Shown in pieces: positions 37,563-47,290 of a DNA stretch of 64,000 bases (within the stretch, counting starts at the first letter, position 1; every line of letters begins with the position of its first letter). The position numbers and the translations under genes are program-made. Source of the DNA: Pseudomonas sp. R-28-1W-6 (lineage in GTDB: Bacteria > Pseudomonadota > Gammaproteobacteria > Pseudomonadales > Pseudomonadaceae). The DNA lies in assembly GCF_009799925.1 (NCBI RefSeq), contig NZ_WELK01000003.1, positions 306,417 to 370,416 of the forward strand. Reading direction: 5' to 3'. The notes under the pieces are model-generated. The model was not told the origin of the DNA. It worked only from the letters and a program-made list of their open reading frames with translations, and searched no databases.

Positions 37563-38468
37563 ATGCCGAGACTATTGGCCCGCAAAGACCCTGGCGCCTT
37601 CCAGACCCTGGCGTTGCAGGTGAACGCCGGCGCGGACGGCCTGCACTATCGCAGCCAGGGCCTGCCGCTGAACTTCGCGCAGATGCAGGAGCGGCGCCGC
37701 CCGATCGAGGTGAGTGACAGCCGGCAGTTCGCCGTGGCACTGGCCAACCTCGGCGTCTCGGTGCGCCTGACCCTCGACTGGCAGGGGCGTGACTACTGGC
37801 TGCTGGTGCGCCAGCGCCGCCCGGATCGCGGCGACGTGGTGCTCAAGCTGATCTCCGGCTACGTGCCAGCCCATGAACTGAACCTGCCGCTGCTCACCGC
37901 CCTCCAGGAAGTCGCCGAGGAGTGCCTGATCGAGACCGCCGACGGCTGGCTGGGTGGGCGCTTCGGCGACACCTGGCTGCCGACGCCCTACCAGCCCAGC
38001 CTGCGCTACCGCGAACGCAGTCACTTCCGCCTCGCCCCGCTGAGCGGCGCGGCACGCCCGGTACAGTGCGCCAACCTGAAGCTGCTGGAGCGGCCGCAGG
38101 CCTACGTGCACCTGCCCACGGCCTCGCTGCAACTGGTCTACGACCTGCGCCTGGAACTGCCCCGGGACTGCCGCCAGCCCAGCCTGTTCCACGTCGACGA
38201 ATGCCTGGAGGACGGCACGCTGGTCGCCCGCCTGGAGCGCCGCCGGCCCGATCTCTACCTGCTGCCGCTGCGCCAGGGCCGGCCGAGCGGCGAACTGTTC
38301 ACCCTCAGGCGCGGCGAACTGCGGCCGGCCAGCTGCCGCGGGCTGTGGCTGTCGGAGAGTTTTGCCGAGCAGGAGAACTGGCTGGTGCGTGACGAGCGCA
38401 TCGCCTGGAAGGACTGGCTGGCACGGCTGCACCAGGAACCGCAGGAGCCGGGGCGCAGGGCCGGCTGA
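37563..38468 (+). CDS. Conserved hypothetical protein with degenerate Nudix-like box
   Basis: A 301-residue soluble protein of unknown function; homologues are, I recall, sometimes labelled as a metal transporter ATPase, which nothing here supports (no P-loop). Residues 99-122 read G-X5-E then, after nine residues, QEVAEECL, close to the Nudix box G-X5-E-X7-REUXEEXGU but with two extra residues, Gln for Arg and Leu for the last Gly. AGGAG lies before the ATG. It follows the aldo/keto reductase by 57 bases in the same direction and is convergent with hldE. Confidence 0.75.
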   Translation: MPRLLARKDPGAFQTLALQVNAGADGLHYRSQGLPLNFAQMQERRRPIEVSDSRQFAVALANLGVSVRLTLDWQGRDYWLLVRQRRPDRGDVVLKLISGYVPAHELNLPLLTALQEVAEECLIETADGWLGGRFGDTWLPTPYQPSLRYRERSHFRLAPLSGAARPVQCANLKLLERPQAYVHLPTASLQLVYDLRLELPRDCRQPSLFHVDECLEDGTLVARLERRRPDLYLLPLRQGRPSGELFTLRRGELRPASCRGLWLSESFAEQENWLVRDERIAWKDWLARLHQEPQEPGRRAG

Positions 38469-38513
38469 AGTGTGCCGGCGGCAGGCAGCCGCGGGCACGC
38501 AGGAGGGCAAGCC

Positions 38514-39935
38514 TTACTTGCTGCGGATCTTCTCGACGATGGCGGTGGTCGAGCTGTTTGCCACCAGACCCAGCACCCGCACCTCGCCGCCATAGGCGCG
38601 GACGATATCGGCGCCCACCACGCCCTCGATGCCGTAGTCGCCGCCCTTGACCAGCACATCCGGCTTGATCGCCCGCAGCAGGTTTTCCGGGGTGTCTTCG
38701 GCGAAGCTCACCACCCAGTCCACCGCGCCGAGGCCGGCCAGCACGGCCATGCGCCGGTCGACCGCGTTGATCGGCCGGCCCGGCCCCTTCAGGCGGCTGA
38801 CCGAGGCATCATCGTTGACCGCCAGCACCAGGCGATCGCCCTGGGCCCTAGCCTGCTCCAGGTAGGTCACATGGCCGGCGTGGAGGATGTCGAAGCAGCC
38901 GTTGGTGAAGACGATCTTCTCGCCGTGGGCGCGGGCATCCTCGATCACCACCAGCAACTGTTCCAGGCTGACCACGCCGCGCTCGGAGCCCTGCTCGCGC
39001 TGCACCGCCCGGCGCAGTTCCGGCGCACTGATGGCCGCGGTGCCCAGTTTGCCGACCACGATGCCGGCAGCCAGGTTGGCCAGCGCCACCGCCTGCGGCA
39101 GCTCCTCGCCGGCGGCCAGGCTGGCGGCCAGGGTGGAGATCACCGTGTCGCCGGCACCGGTCACATCGAATACCTCGCGAGCACGCGCCGGCAGGTGCAG
39201 CGGGCCGTGATCCGGGCGCAGCAGGGTCATGCCATGCTCGCCACGGGTGACCAGCAAGGCGCCCAGCTCCAGCTCCAGCATCAGCTTGGCACCCCGACTG
39301 ACCAGCTCGGCTTCATCGGCGCAATGGCCGACGATGGCCTCGAACTCGCTGAGGTTCGGCGTGATCAGGCTGGCTCCGCGGTAGATGGAGAAATCCTTGC
39401 CCTTGGGGTCGGCCAGCACCGGAATGCCCTTGGCCCGCGCCAGTTGCACCAGGGCCTGGTGGTTCTGCAGCGCGCCCTTGCCGTAGTCGGACAGCACCAG
39501 CACCTTGACCCCGTCCAGCAGCGCCTCGACGTCGGCGGCCAGGGCCTCGGCATCGGTATGGAAGGGTTCCTCGAAGTCCATGCGCAGCAGCTGCTGGTGG
39601 CGGCTCATGACGCGCAGCTTGACGATGGTCGGCTGGTCGTCGATGCGCTGGAAATGCGCCTGCACCCCGGCCGCATGCAGGCTGTCGGTGAGGCTGTGGG
39701 CCGCCTCGTCGCGCCCGGTCACGCCGACCAGCAGCGCCGGCGCACCGAGGGCGGCGATGTTTAGCGCGACGTTGGCCGCGCCACCCGGACGGTCCTCGAT
39801 CTGCTCGACCTTGACCACCGGCACCGGCGCTTCCGGGGAAATCCGCGAAGTGCCGCCGTGCCAATAACGGTCGAGCATGACATCGCCCACCACCAGAACG
39901 GGGGCTTGATCGTAACGGGGCATGGACAACTTCAT
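38514..39935 (-). CDS. hldE: Bifunctional heptose 7-kinase / heptose 1-phosphate adenylyltransferase
   Basis: Makes ADP-glycero-manno-heptose for the LPS inner core. The 473-residue length fits the fused enzyme: a ribokinase-like N-terminal domain (about 1-320, GGAANVALN and GAGDTVIS motifs) phosphorylates heptose 7-phosphate at O1, and a C-terminal nucleotidyltransferase (about 340-473, [11 protein letters not shown]) adds AMP. Start [12 protein letters not shown] is chosen for the GGAG upstream; a 22-residue extension is rejected. It is downstream of dnpA in the same direction after 62 bases. Confidence 0.97.
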   Translation of the reverse strand: MKLSMPRYDQAPVLVVGDVMLDRYWHGGTSRISPEAPVPVVKVEQIEDRPGGAANVALNIAALGAPALLVGVTGRDEAAHSLTDSLHAAGVQAHFQRIDDQPTIVKLRVMSRHQQLLRMDFEEPFHTDAEALAADVEALLDGVKVLVLSDYGKGALQNHQALVQLARAKGIPVLADPKGKDFSIYRGASLITPNLSEFEAIVGHCADEAELVSRGAKLMLELELGALLVTRGEHGMTLLRPDHGPLHLPARAREVFDVTGAGDTVISTLAASLAAGEELPQAVALANLAAGIVVGKLGTAAISAPELRRAVQREQGSERGVVSLEQLLVVIEDARAHGEKIVFTNGCFDILHAGHVTYLEQARAQGDRLVLAVNDDASVSRLKGPGRPINAVDRRMAVLAGLGAVDWVVSFAEDTPENLLRAIKPDVLVKGGDYGIEGVVGADIVRAYGGEVRVLGLVANSSTTAIVEKIRSK

Positions 39936-39997
39936 GGGTACTCCGGAGCGGCAAAATCGCCGCGGATCATAACATGTGGGGTAAAAGCGGCCCGGGC

Positions 39998-41398
39998 TCA
40001 CTCGCCCAACGGACGCACCCAGAACAGTTCGTGGCGACGCACGGCCTTGCGGAAGAATTCGTCCTCACCGGTCGCGGGCCAGCGCCGCCCGGCCAGCAGG
40101 CGCTGGATCAAACGCCGCAACTTTCTCTTCAGCGGTAACGGCCCTTGCAGATCGTGCTGCATGGCCAGGGCCATGGCCTTGTCGAGTTGCACTTCGGCAC
40201 TCAGGCTCGGACTCCATAGACCATCGGCAGGCAACGCCTCGATGGCGGGTGGCAAGGCGATGCCATTGCCAGCCGGCCCCATCGGCCAACGGTCGTTGTC
40301 GTGCAGATGATTGGCATACAGAAGCTGGGTTTTCGGCTGCCAGGCGCTGAGCTGGATAGCCTCAAGCAAGGCGCGGGTAGCGGCGACATGGTCGCTGTGC
40401 GGGTCCAGTTCGGGATGCGGGGTGACCACCACTTCCGGACGGAAGTGCTCAAGCAACGCCGCCAGATCGGCTATCAGGTTGCGCCAGCTGGGTTGGCCAT
40501 CGGCATCGCCAGGCAGGGTCAGTGGGTTGTGGCGGCGCACGCTGCGGATATCGCTGGCGCCAGACTCGCGGGAAGCGAAGCCCTGTTCGGGCTGTTCGGC
40601 CATCGCCGGCAACTGCAGGCAGTAGTAGCCAAGCTGCACGCAACGCTGCTGCGGCACGCCACCCCACAGCGGGATGGCCAGGCTGTCCCAGGCGCGCAGG
40701 CGGCCCTTGAGCTGCGCCGCCTGCTGGCTGTTCAGGCCCAGCCCCCGGTAGCCATCGGCTTCGATTTCGCCTTGGGTCAGGGTGACGATGCTGGTCTCGG
40801 CGGCACCACTGTACAGGCCGAAGGCGGCCAGCTCGGCATCGTCGGCATGCGGGGCGATGACCATCACCCGCCGCTCGCTATAGTCGGCATTGCTGAGGGC
40901 GAACAGGCGCGCCACTCTCACCAGCCGGCAATAACGCCCGCGCAGCATCAGCTCACCCGCCGCCAGCGCCGCAGCCTGCCCGGAGAGGTTGAGGTAACGC
41001 CGGCCATCGACACCGCGCTCGAAGTCCTGGCGATCATCACCCAGCCACACCTGCGGATCGAACAACCGTCCCAGCCAGGTTGCACGCACAGTGCATTCGA
41101 GGACTAGCGTATCGGCAGCGGCGAAATCACCCTCGACAAACAGCCTTCCCGCCTCCACACGCACCGCGAACTGCGGCGTCCCGGCCGGAAAGTCATAGCG
41201 GTAGTCATCCCGGGGCGAATAGAACAGGTGATCGGCAAACCAGGCCTCATGGGCGATCCAGCCCAGCAACAGGAGCAACGGCACCAGCCACCAGGCCAGC
41301 AGCACATCCAGCAAGGCCAACAGCACCAAGGCCGCCAGCAAGGCGATACGTTTATGCCGACGATGGCGCTTGAGCAACTGCTGTTTGCGTCCACTCAT
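39998..41398 (-). CDS. dnpA: PIG-L family de-N-acetylase, DnpA-like
   Basis: A membrane-anchored putative N-acetyl sugar deacetylase; in P. aeruginosa DnpA sits in the LPS core locus and affects fluoroquinolone persistence. The 466 residues show a basic start, two adjacent membrane segments (about 18-48), a beta-rich region (about 60-165) and a PIG-L domain with the metal motif APHADD (His184, Asp186, Asp187) and [11 protein letters not shown] (about 346-356). The start ATG at 41398 gives [11 protein letters not shown]. It lies 4 bases downstream of mig-14. The natural substrate is not known. Confidence 0.9.
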   Translation of the reverse strand: MSGRKQQLLKRHRRHKRIALLAALVLLALLDVLLAWWLVPLLLLLGWIAHEAWFADHLFYSPRDDYRYDFPAGTPQFAVRVEAGRLFVEGDFAAADTLVLECTVRATWLGRLFDPQVWLGDDRQDFERGVDGRRYLNLSGQAAALAAGELMLRGRYCRLVRVARLFALSNADYSERRVMVIAPHADDAELAAFGLYSGAAETSIVTLTQGEIEADGYRGLGLNSQQAAQLKGRLRAWDSLAIPLWGGVPQQRCVQLGYYCLQLPAMAEQPEQGFASRESGASDIRSVRRHNPLTLPGDADGQPSWRNLIADLAALLEHFRPEVVVTPHPELDPHSDHVAATRALLEAIQLSAWQPKTQLLYANHLHDNDRWPMGPAGNGIALPPAIEALPADGLWSPSLSAEVQLDKAMALAMQHDLQGPLPLKRKLRRLIQRLLAGRRWPATGEDEFFRKAVRRHELFWVRPLGE

Positions 41399-41402
41399 GG
41401 CG

Positions 41403-42299
41403 TCACACCTGATAGACCGCAACGCGGTTGCACCAGCGGTCCTTGTATTCGCGGTCGGCGCGACCGAAGGAATAGCGCAGCGGTTTGCCCAAGGCCCGCG
41501 CCTCGCTCCAGGCGGCCTGGGTATTGACGAAGCTGAGCACACTGCCGGGACTGAATTCGCGGTTCTGCGGATCGACCCCACCATTGATGTACTCCAGGCT
41601 GACCCACTTCGGCGCCTCCACCCGGTAGAGAACCTGGATCGCCACCGGCTCGTCGTTCAGATAGATCAACGAGCCGGTCATGAACTCGCGCAGCAGGCCA
41701 AAGACCTCGGCCAGGTGCGCCTTGCCGGTGGCCTCGAAGCCCCAGCGGCGCTGGAACAGGTCAGCGTAGATACGCGCCTGCTCCTCGGCAGACAGCTCCA
41801 GCATCGGCCGGATCACGCCCCCCGCCTCCTCCAGCAGGCGCTGCTCGCGGCGCTGGTTGTAGCGGAACTTCTTGCTGTATGCCTCCGGTTCGCGGGCCAG
41901 GGCCAGCCCTTCCGGTTGCTCGCGCAGGGTACTTACCTGCCCGGCATTCAGCGGCGAGACATAGCGCGCGCGGTGCCGTAGCGGCAGCCGAACGCCCGGC
42001 GCCACCGGCAGGATCAGCTCGGCATTGCCCAGGTCGTACAGGCCGCGCTTGCCCTGCTGCTTGAGCACATCCTTGGCCAGGGCCAGATAACGCCCCCAGG
42101 TGGGGATCGCCGCCACCAGCTCGCCACTCTGCTGCCAGCCCAGATAGCGCACCGGAATCGCGGCTAGCCCGGCCAGGCGCTCGACCACCAGCGGGTGAGT
42201 GGCGACACTGCCACCGAAGCGCGACCAAGCCGCGGCATAGGCCGCCGCATCGATCTCCGTCCAACCGCGCTCACGCCAGGCACGCCAGTGGCTCAGCAT
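41403..42299 (-). CDS. mig-14: Mig-14 family protein
   Basis: A 298-residue protein of the Mig-14 family, linked in Salmonella and P. aeruginosa to resistance against antimicrobial peptides; inner-membrane associated in Salmonella. The C-terminal half (about 150-290) has an acyltransferase (GNAT/FemX-like) look, with FQRRWGFEATGK and LIYLNDEPVAIQVLYR strands. The start ATG overlaps the msbA stop by one base (TGATG) and the stop is 4 bases before dnpA, so msbA, mig-14 and dnpA are probably one transcript. In PAO1 dnpA and mig-14 are also neighbours, but on the other side of waaL. Confidence 0.9.
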   Translation of the reverse strand: MLSHWRAWRERGWTEIDAAAYAAAWSRFGGSVATHPLVVERLAGLAAIPVRYLGWQQSGELVAAIPTWGRYLALAKDVLKQQGKRGLYDLGNAELILPVAPGVRLPLRHRARYVSPLNAGQVSTLREQPEGLALAREPEAYSKKFRYNQRREQRLLEEAGGVIRPMLELSAEEQARIYADLFQRRWGFEATGKAHLAEVFGLLREFMTGSLIYLNDEPVAIQVLYRVEAPKWVSLEYINGGVDPQNREFSPGSVLSFVNTQAAWSEARALGKPLRYSFGRADREYKDRWCNRVAVYQV

Positions 42300-44125
42300 C
42301 AGTTGTTCTGCTCCAGGGCTGCTGGCTCGCCAATCTCTTCGAAGTGCCGGGCGTGCAGGCGTGCGTAGTAGCCATTGAGCGCCAGTAGCTGTCCATGGGT
42401 GCCCCGCTCGACGATCTGCCCCTGGTCCATCACCAGGATCAGGTCGGCCTTCTCGATGGTGCTCAGGCGGTGGGCGATGACCAGAGTGGTGCGGCCCTTC
42501 ATCACCTGATCCAGGGCGCCCTGGATATGCCGCTCCGACTCGGTGTCCAAGGCGGAAGTGGCCTCGTCAAGAATCAGCAGCGGCGCATCCTTCAGCAGCG
42601 CTCGGGCGATAGCCAGGCGCTGGCGCTGGCCACCGGAGAGCAGCACGCCGTTCTCGCCAACCTGGGTGTCATACCCCTGCGGCAGCTTCTCGATGAACTC
42701 GGCGGCGAAAGCGGCTTCGGCCGCCTTGCGCACATCCTCCAGCGGCGCGCCGGCCAGATCGCCATAGGCGATGTTGCTGGCCACGCTGTCGTTGAACAGG
42801 GTGACGTGCTGGGTGACCAGGGCGATATGCCGGCGCAAGTTGCGCAGGCCGTATTGCTCGACATCCAGACCATCCAGCAGGATCTGCCCCAGCTCGTGGT
42901 GGTAGAAGCGTGGGATCAGGTTGGCCAGGGTCGACTTGCCGCTGCCGGAGCGCCCTACCAGGGCCACCATCTGCCCGGGCTCGGCGACGAAAGAGATGTT
43001 GTTCAGCACCGGCTTCTCGGTGCCCGGATACTGGAAGATCAGGTCGCGCACCTCGAGACGGCCGCTGACCCGCTCGCGCACCTCAGTGCCACGGTCAACC
43101 TCCTGCTGCTCGTCGAGCTGCTCGAAGATGCTCTCGGCCCCGGCTACCCCGCGCTGGATGGTCGAACTGACCTCGGACAGCTGGCGAATCGGCTTGGGCA
43201 ACAACCCGGCGAGGGTGATGTAGGCCACCAGATCGCCTGCCGAGGCATCGCCGCGCATGAACAGCACCAGAAACATCAGCACGGCCATGGCGCTGTAAAT
43301 CACCAGTTGCAGCATGGGTGTGTACACCGCGCCGGTCTTGGTCATGCGCAGCTGCTTCTGCCGGTTGCTATCGCTGGCGGCGAAGAAGCGCCCCTGCTCG
43401 TAGGCTTCGCCACCAAAGCTGCGCACCACGCGGTAGCCCTGGATGGTTTCGGAGGCGACATGGGTGACGTCGCCCATCGCCACCTGGATCTTCTTGCTCT
43501 GCTTGCGAAACTTGCGGCTTGCGCTGGTCACCATCAGGCCGATCAGCGGCAGAATTGCCAGCATCACCAAGGTCAGCTTCCAGTTCATAACCAGCAGGGT
43601 GGCGAACAGGAACACCACGGTCATCCCTTCGCGCACCACCACCTTGATCGCATCGGTGGCGGCGCCAGTGACCATGGTCACGTTGTAGGTAATGCGCGAA
43701 ATCAGGTGCCCGGAGTTGTGGTTATCGAAATAGCGGTTGGGCAGCACCAGCAGGTTGTTGAACAACGCCACCCGCAGGTCATGCACCAGGCCCAGCGAGA
43801 CCCGGGCGAGAAAATAGTTGCCCAGGTACGAGCCGATTCCCTGCCACAGCGCGATCAGCACGATCAGCAGCGGCACGGTCTGTAGCAGCTTGAGCTCAAC
43901 GAGAAAGGGCACGTCTTTCAGGTACGGGACCTCGGCGAAAAAGCTGGCCCCCGGGTTGGCCAGACCATCGACGAAGTACTTGAGGATGTAACCCAGCATC
44001 GGCTGGGTCGATGCAAAAATCAGGAACCCCAAGATACTGATGGCGAACAGCCCCCAGTACGGGATCACGTATTTCAGCAATCGCAAATAAACCCTGAGGC
44101 TGGATTGCTGGTTAGAATTGGCCAT
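42299..44125 (-). CDS. msbA: Lipid A-core flippase MsbA
   Basis: ABC exporter half-transporter that flips lipid A-core across the inner membrane. The 608 residues show six membrane helices (within about 15-320) and a nucleotide-binding domain with Walker A GRSGSGKST, Q-loop, signature LSGGQRQRLAIARAL, Walker B LLILDEATS and the H-loop AHRLS. The ATG start faces the divergent kinase-like gene 34 bases away, so both promoters must lie in or near coding sequence; TAGAAT at about 44115 is a possible -10 for the rightward gene. Confidence 0.97.
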   Translation of the reverse strand: MANSNQQSSLRVYLRLLKYVIPYWGLFAISILGFLIFASTQPMLGYILKYFVDGLANPGASFFAEVPYLKDVPFLVELKLLQTVPLLIVLIALWQGIGSYLGNYFLARVSLGLVHDLRVALFNNLLVLPNRYFDNHNSGHLISRITYNVTMVTGAATDAIKVVVREGMTVVFLFATLLVMNWKLTLVMLAILPLIGLMVTSASRKFRKQSKKIQVAMGDVTHVASETIQGYRVVRSFGGEAYEQGRFFAASDSNRQKQLRMTKTGAVYTPMLQLVIYSAMAVLMFLVLFMRGDASAGDLVAYITLAGLLPKPIRQLSEVSSTIQRGVAGAESIFEQLDEQQEVDRGTEVRERVSGRLEVRDLIFQYPGTEKPVLNNISFVAEPGQMVALVGRSGSGKSTLANLIPRFYHHELGQILLDGLDVEQYGLRNLRRHIALVTQHVTLFNDSVASNIAYGDLAGAPLEDVRKAAEAAFAAEFIEKLPQGYDTQVGENGVLLSGGQRQRLAIARALLKDAPLLILDEATSALDTESERHIQGALDQVMKGRTTLVIAHRLSTIEKADLILVMDQGQIVERGTHGQLLALNGYYARLHARHFEEIGEPAALEQNN

Positions 44126-44159
44126 TCGGCGAGCCCTGTACCACGACTAGAGAAACAAG

Positions 44160-44771
44160 ATGCGGATTGTATCAGCGAACGAACTGCAAAACTGGCTGCA
44201 GAACGGTGAAGTCCTTGAACAAGACAGCCACGGCCCGAAAGTCGTGCACCTGGCCGATGGCAGCTTCCTGAAGATATTCCGCAGCCGCCGCCCCCTACTC
44301 GCCCGCTGGCTGCCCGAGGCCGTGCGCTTTCAACGCAACGCCGAACGCCTGCAGCAACTCGGTATCCCCACGCCACAGATCGAAGAGTGTGCCTGGCTGA
44401 ACCGCGATCAGGTGATCAGTGCCTGCCGCTACCAACCGCTGGCCGGCACGCCGCTGGACAAGCTGTTCCACCAGCAGCGCCCGCTATTCGATGCGCAACT
44501 ACCAGCACTGGCGGCCTATATCCACAGCCTGCACCAGAAAGGCATCTACTTCCGCTCGCTGCACCTGGGCAACATCCTGCTCACGGCAGAACGGCAGTTC
44601 GGCCTGATCGACTTCCTCGACATCCGCTTCAAACGAGGACCACTTCGCCGCGCCATGGTCCGGCGCAACTTTGCGCATTTGCAGAACTACCTGCAGCGCC
44701 GCAAAGTCCAGAACTTCCCCTGGGACGAACTGCTGGCGGCCTATAGAGTGGTCAGCAGCTCGCCTGCCTGA
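44160..44771 (+). CDS. Small kinase-fold protein (toluene-tolerance/LPS kinase-like), possible pseudokinase
   Basis: A 203-residue protein with a compact kinase fold: Lys38 in SFLKIF, a catalytic-loop-like FRSLHLGN at 131-138 and a metal-loop-like IDFLD at 150-154. The usual HGDLHxGN catalytic Asp is Ser133 here, so phosphotransfer is doubtful. Homologues next to msbA in pseudomonads are called toluene tolerance or heptose kinase-like proteins. It is transcribed opposite to all other core genes. The 190 bases after its stop hold no gene that I can support. Confidence 0.8.
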   Translation: MRIVSANELQNWLQNGEVLEQDSHGPKVVHLADGSFLKIFRSRRPLLARWLPEAVRFQRNAERLQQLGIPTPQIEECAWLNRDQVISACRYQPLAGTPLDKLFHQQRPLFDAQLPALAAYIHSLHQKGIYFRSLHLGNILLTAERQFGLIDFLDIRFKRGPLRRAMVRRNFAHLQNYLQRRKVQNFPWDELLAAYRVVSSSPA

Positions 44772-44961
44772 GCGGGACGAAGCCAGGGCATTACGCTGGT
44801 CGGCAAGCGACTCTGCGGAGGTATAGGCTGTAGGCGCAAAAACCCGGATGGTGTAGCCCCTGTACGATGACGGTAAAGGCCCAGCCAGCCGTTCGCCTGG
44901 TTCAGTCACGCAATCCTCCTCCGCGACAACCGCTACCTGCCCATGCAGGCAGGCCATGCCA

Positions 44962-46140
44962 TCAGCGCTCGCTCTTGTCCTCCACATTGACCGCTGCACA
45001 ACGCATGGCCAGGACCATGCCCAGGGCAATCGGCAACCACGTGATCAACCAGTCGGCATTGGGCTTGAGCCACAGGCCGATACCATCGGTGAGCAGAGCC
45101 ACGCTGGCGAATGTCCACAAGGCCAGCAGCGCCCGCCCCAAGGGCTCACCACGGTTCAGCCAGGCACGCCACAACGTTGCCAGCCAGAGCAGACTGAACA
45201 GCATCAACCCGGGCAGCCCCAGGCGCACGGCGATATCCAGAAACAGATTGTGTGGATGCTTGAACGAGACATGGATGGCCGGCACAGCAATCTCGTAAGG
45301 TTTGAAGCCCAGCCCCAACAGCCAATTGTCACTGAACAGCTGAATCCCGCCCATCCACAGAGTCGGCCGGTACGACACCCCTCGCTCCACAATGCTCTGC
45401 GGCTCAACAATAGCTAGCGCTGCCACCCCGACGAGCATCAGCAAAATAACCAGGAACCCTTTCCGCGTTGGCTTGGCGAGCAACAAAAAAATCAGCGCAA
45501 CAAAGAGTGCCAGCCAGACACCACGAGTATGGTTCAAACCTAGAAAGACCACATAAGCCAGCGCGACCAGCGCCAGTGAAACGCTCAGCGCAGGCTTATT
45601 GATCGGGCGGATATAGAGGAATACCCCCAGCAGACTGAGTGCGCCCACTGCATGAGCAGCCATGATGGCCGTGTCCCACAGTCCCAACGCAATCAGACGC
45701 TGACCTGGCGCAGGCCCAGCACCAAAGTAGTACAGCGTGGACGCTGCGGCCCCTAGACCACCCAGCCACACACACAGGCGCAACAAGCTTTCCAGCGACC
45801 AGCGGACATCAAGCGCCGCCAGCATCACCCCGAGCAGGGACAGGGCCACATAGAAGGGCAGTTTGACCTTGCTCTGCGGCTCAGCCGCGCCCTGCACCAG
45901 CAGCACCAGCAGAGTCCATAGCGCCAGAGCGGCGAACAGCAGGATCTCCGGCTGCCTCAGGCGTGCACGGAAGTCGTTATGGAACAAGGCCAGCAAGGCC
46001 GGCAACCAGAGAAACACAGCAGTCAACTGGTGGTAGAGCTTGCTGCTCGGCAGCACCCAGGGCGCACAGAGCAGTATCAGCAGGCCGATTACAGCCCAAC
46101 GTGCTAGGACCTCCTGGCGTAGCGACAACAGCTTCAACAC
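44962..46140 (-). CDS. waaL: O-antigen ligase
   Basis: Integral membrane enzyme that joins undecaprenyl-linked O antigen to lipid A-core at the periplasmic face. The 392 residues have about ten to twelve hydrophobic segments, a large periplasmic loop (about 260-325) and the Wzy_C-type motif HPHNLFLD (near 301-308) with the conserved His; GLNHTRG (about 210) carries the conserved Arg. The start is GTG, one base from the upstream stop. Base composition is lower in GC than neighbouring genes (28 of 60 bases in 45,481-45,540), common for O-antigen loci. Confidence 0.9.
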   Translation of the reverse strand: MLKLLSLRQEVLARWAVIGLLILLCAPWVLPSSKLYHQLTAVFLWLPALLALFHNDFRARLRQPEILLFAALALWTLLVLLVQGAAEPQSKVKLPFYVALSLLGVMLAALDVRWSLESLLRLCVWLGGLGAAASTLYYFGAGPAPGQRLIALGLWDTAIMAAHAVGALSLLGVFLYIRPINKPALSVSLALVALAYVVFLGLNHTRGVWLALFVALIFLLLAKPTRKGFLVILLMLVGVAALAIVEPQSIVERGVSYRPTLWMGGIQLFSDNWLLGLGFKPYEIAVPAIHVSFKHPHNLFLDIAVRLGLPGLMLFSLLWLATLWRAWLNRGEPLGRALLALWTFASVALLTDGIGLWLKPNADWLITWLPIALGMVLAMRCAAVNVEDKSER

Positions 46141-46141
46141 T

Positions 46142-47248
46142 TCAAGAATCCCGCCGCAACATCCGCGCTGCCACTAGATCCAGATGGACCTGATCGGCAC
46201 TTTTCCAACTACCCGGCACGCAGTATTCGGCCGCCATGTAACGCAGGAAACCCTCGCGTACCGGCGCCTCCAGCGACCACTCAGGGAAAGCCCGAGCAAC
46301 GGCCAGCAACTCCTCGACAGTATCGGCATGCATCACCAGACCAGGGATATTGAAGAATGCCTGACCCAAGGTCAGCAGTGGCTTGCCCAGTAACAGACTT
46401 TCCAATCCGACCGTAGAGTTCAGGGTAATGACGAACTGACTGGCCTGGATCAGCTCCTGGGTCGGATTGCCGTTAGCAAACAGCAAGCGCTCATGGGTCC
46501 GCAACTGCAGGTCCGGATAGGTTTCACGACTAGACGGATGCTCCTTAAACACTACGGTCAAGCCGGTCTCGGCAACCAGGCGCTCCCCCAGAGCGAACAA
46601 TTCGCGCATATCGCCGACCCAGGGCGAGAACAGACGCACCTGGGTATCACGGTCGTCCTGAAACGGGATGAAGACAAAATGCTCGGGCAGCTTGATCGGT
46701 GCGCCCCCCGCGCTGCGCGACTTGCGCGGGACCAGAGTGAGCTGTGCCTCGGCAGCACCGGCCGGCGCCTGGTAATGACGGTAAAATTCGGCATCGCGCG
46801 GCACCGAGTTGCGGTAGTTAACTCCGCGCGTATCGACCGTGGTGGTGTTCGGCAACAGGCCGTTCTCAAAGAAGAAAGTACGGCAGTCGGCTGGCAACAA
46901 CGACAACAGCAACTGGCAGTGACGGCTTGAGCCATTCCACACCCCTACCGCATCCGGGCACTCTCGCGCCAGCAGCGCCTGCGCGCGCAGAGCAACTACC
47001 AGCATTTCCAGGCGCAACAACAGGCGATAGAGCCACCCCTCGTACTTGCCCTTGATACGTCGTTCCTGGCATTTCTCCTCAACCAGTACCGACCAGTTGA
47101 CTCGCGCAATCACCCGGAACAATGCGCCCAGCGCCGGCCAAGGCATCTGCCCGGGGGTCACCACCTTGCCCTGCATGCCTGGCTGCTCCAGCAGCTTGTT
47201 GAAGTACAGGTTCTGGTGCTTGGCCAGAGCCAGGAACAGCACTTTCAT
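46142..47248 (-). CDS. Capsule-type polysaccharide biosynthesis protein (KpsC/KpsS-like)
   Basis: A 368-residue cytoplasmic protein with the Capsule_synth family signature: FFENG (Glu128), LPNTTTVD (Asp139) and GVN (Asn144), then a GT-B-like half with VFKEHP (near 265) and LNSTVGLESLLLGKPLLTLG. KpsC and KpsS of this family are beta-Kdo transferases that build the lipid linker of group 2 capsules. Here it lies between waaL and unknown glycan genes, so it may add Kdo or a related sugar to the core or O antigen; this is inference. ATG at 47248 with AAGGG upstream is preferred to a TTG nine codons earlier. Lower GC than flanks. Confidence 0.8.
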   Translation of the reverse strand: MKVLFLALAKHQNLYFNKLLEQPGMQGKVVTPGQMPWPALGALFRVIARVNWSVLVEEKCQERRIKGKYEGWLYRLLLRLEMLVVALRAQALLARECPDAVGVWNGSSRHCQLLLSLLPADCRTFFFENGLLPNTTTVDTRGVNYRNSVPRDAEFYRHYQAPAGAAEAQLTLVPRKSRSAGGAPIKLPEHFVFIPFQDDRDTQVRLFSPWVGDMRELFALGERLVAETGLTVVFKEHPSSRETYPDLQLRTHERLLFANGNPTQELIQASQFVITLNSTVGLESLLLGKPLLTLGQAFFNIPGLVMHADTVEELLAVARAFPEWSLEAPVREGFLRYMAAEYCVPGSWKSADQVHLDLVAARMLRRDS

Positions 47249-47290
47249 AGACGACCCTTGGTTTGATTCGAACAAGATGGCGCTCCGCCC

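Noticed and set aside
44499..45029. Minus-strand open frame over the gap between the kinase-like gene and waaL
   Set aside because: It overlaps both flanking genes and has no recognisable domain or ribosome site. I treat 44,772-44,961 as non-coding.
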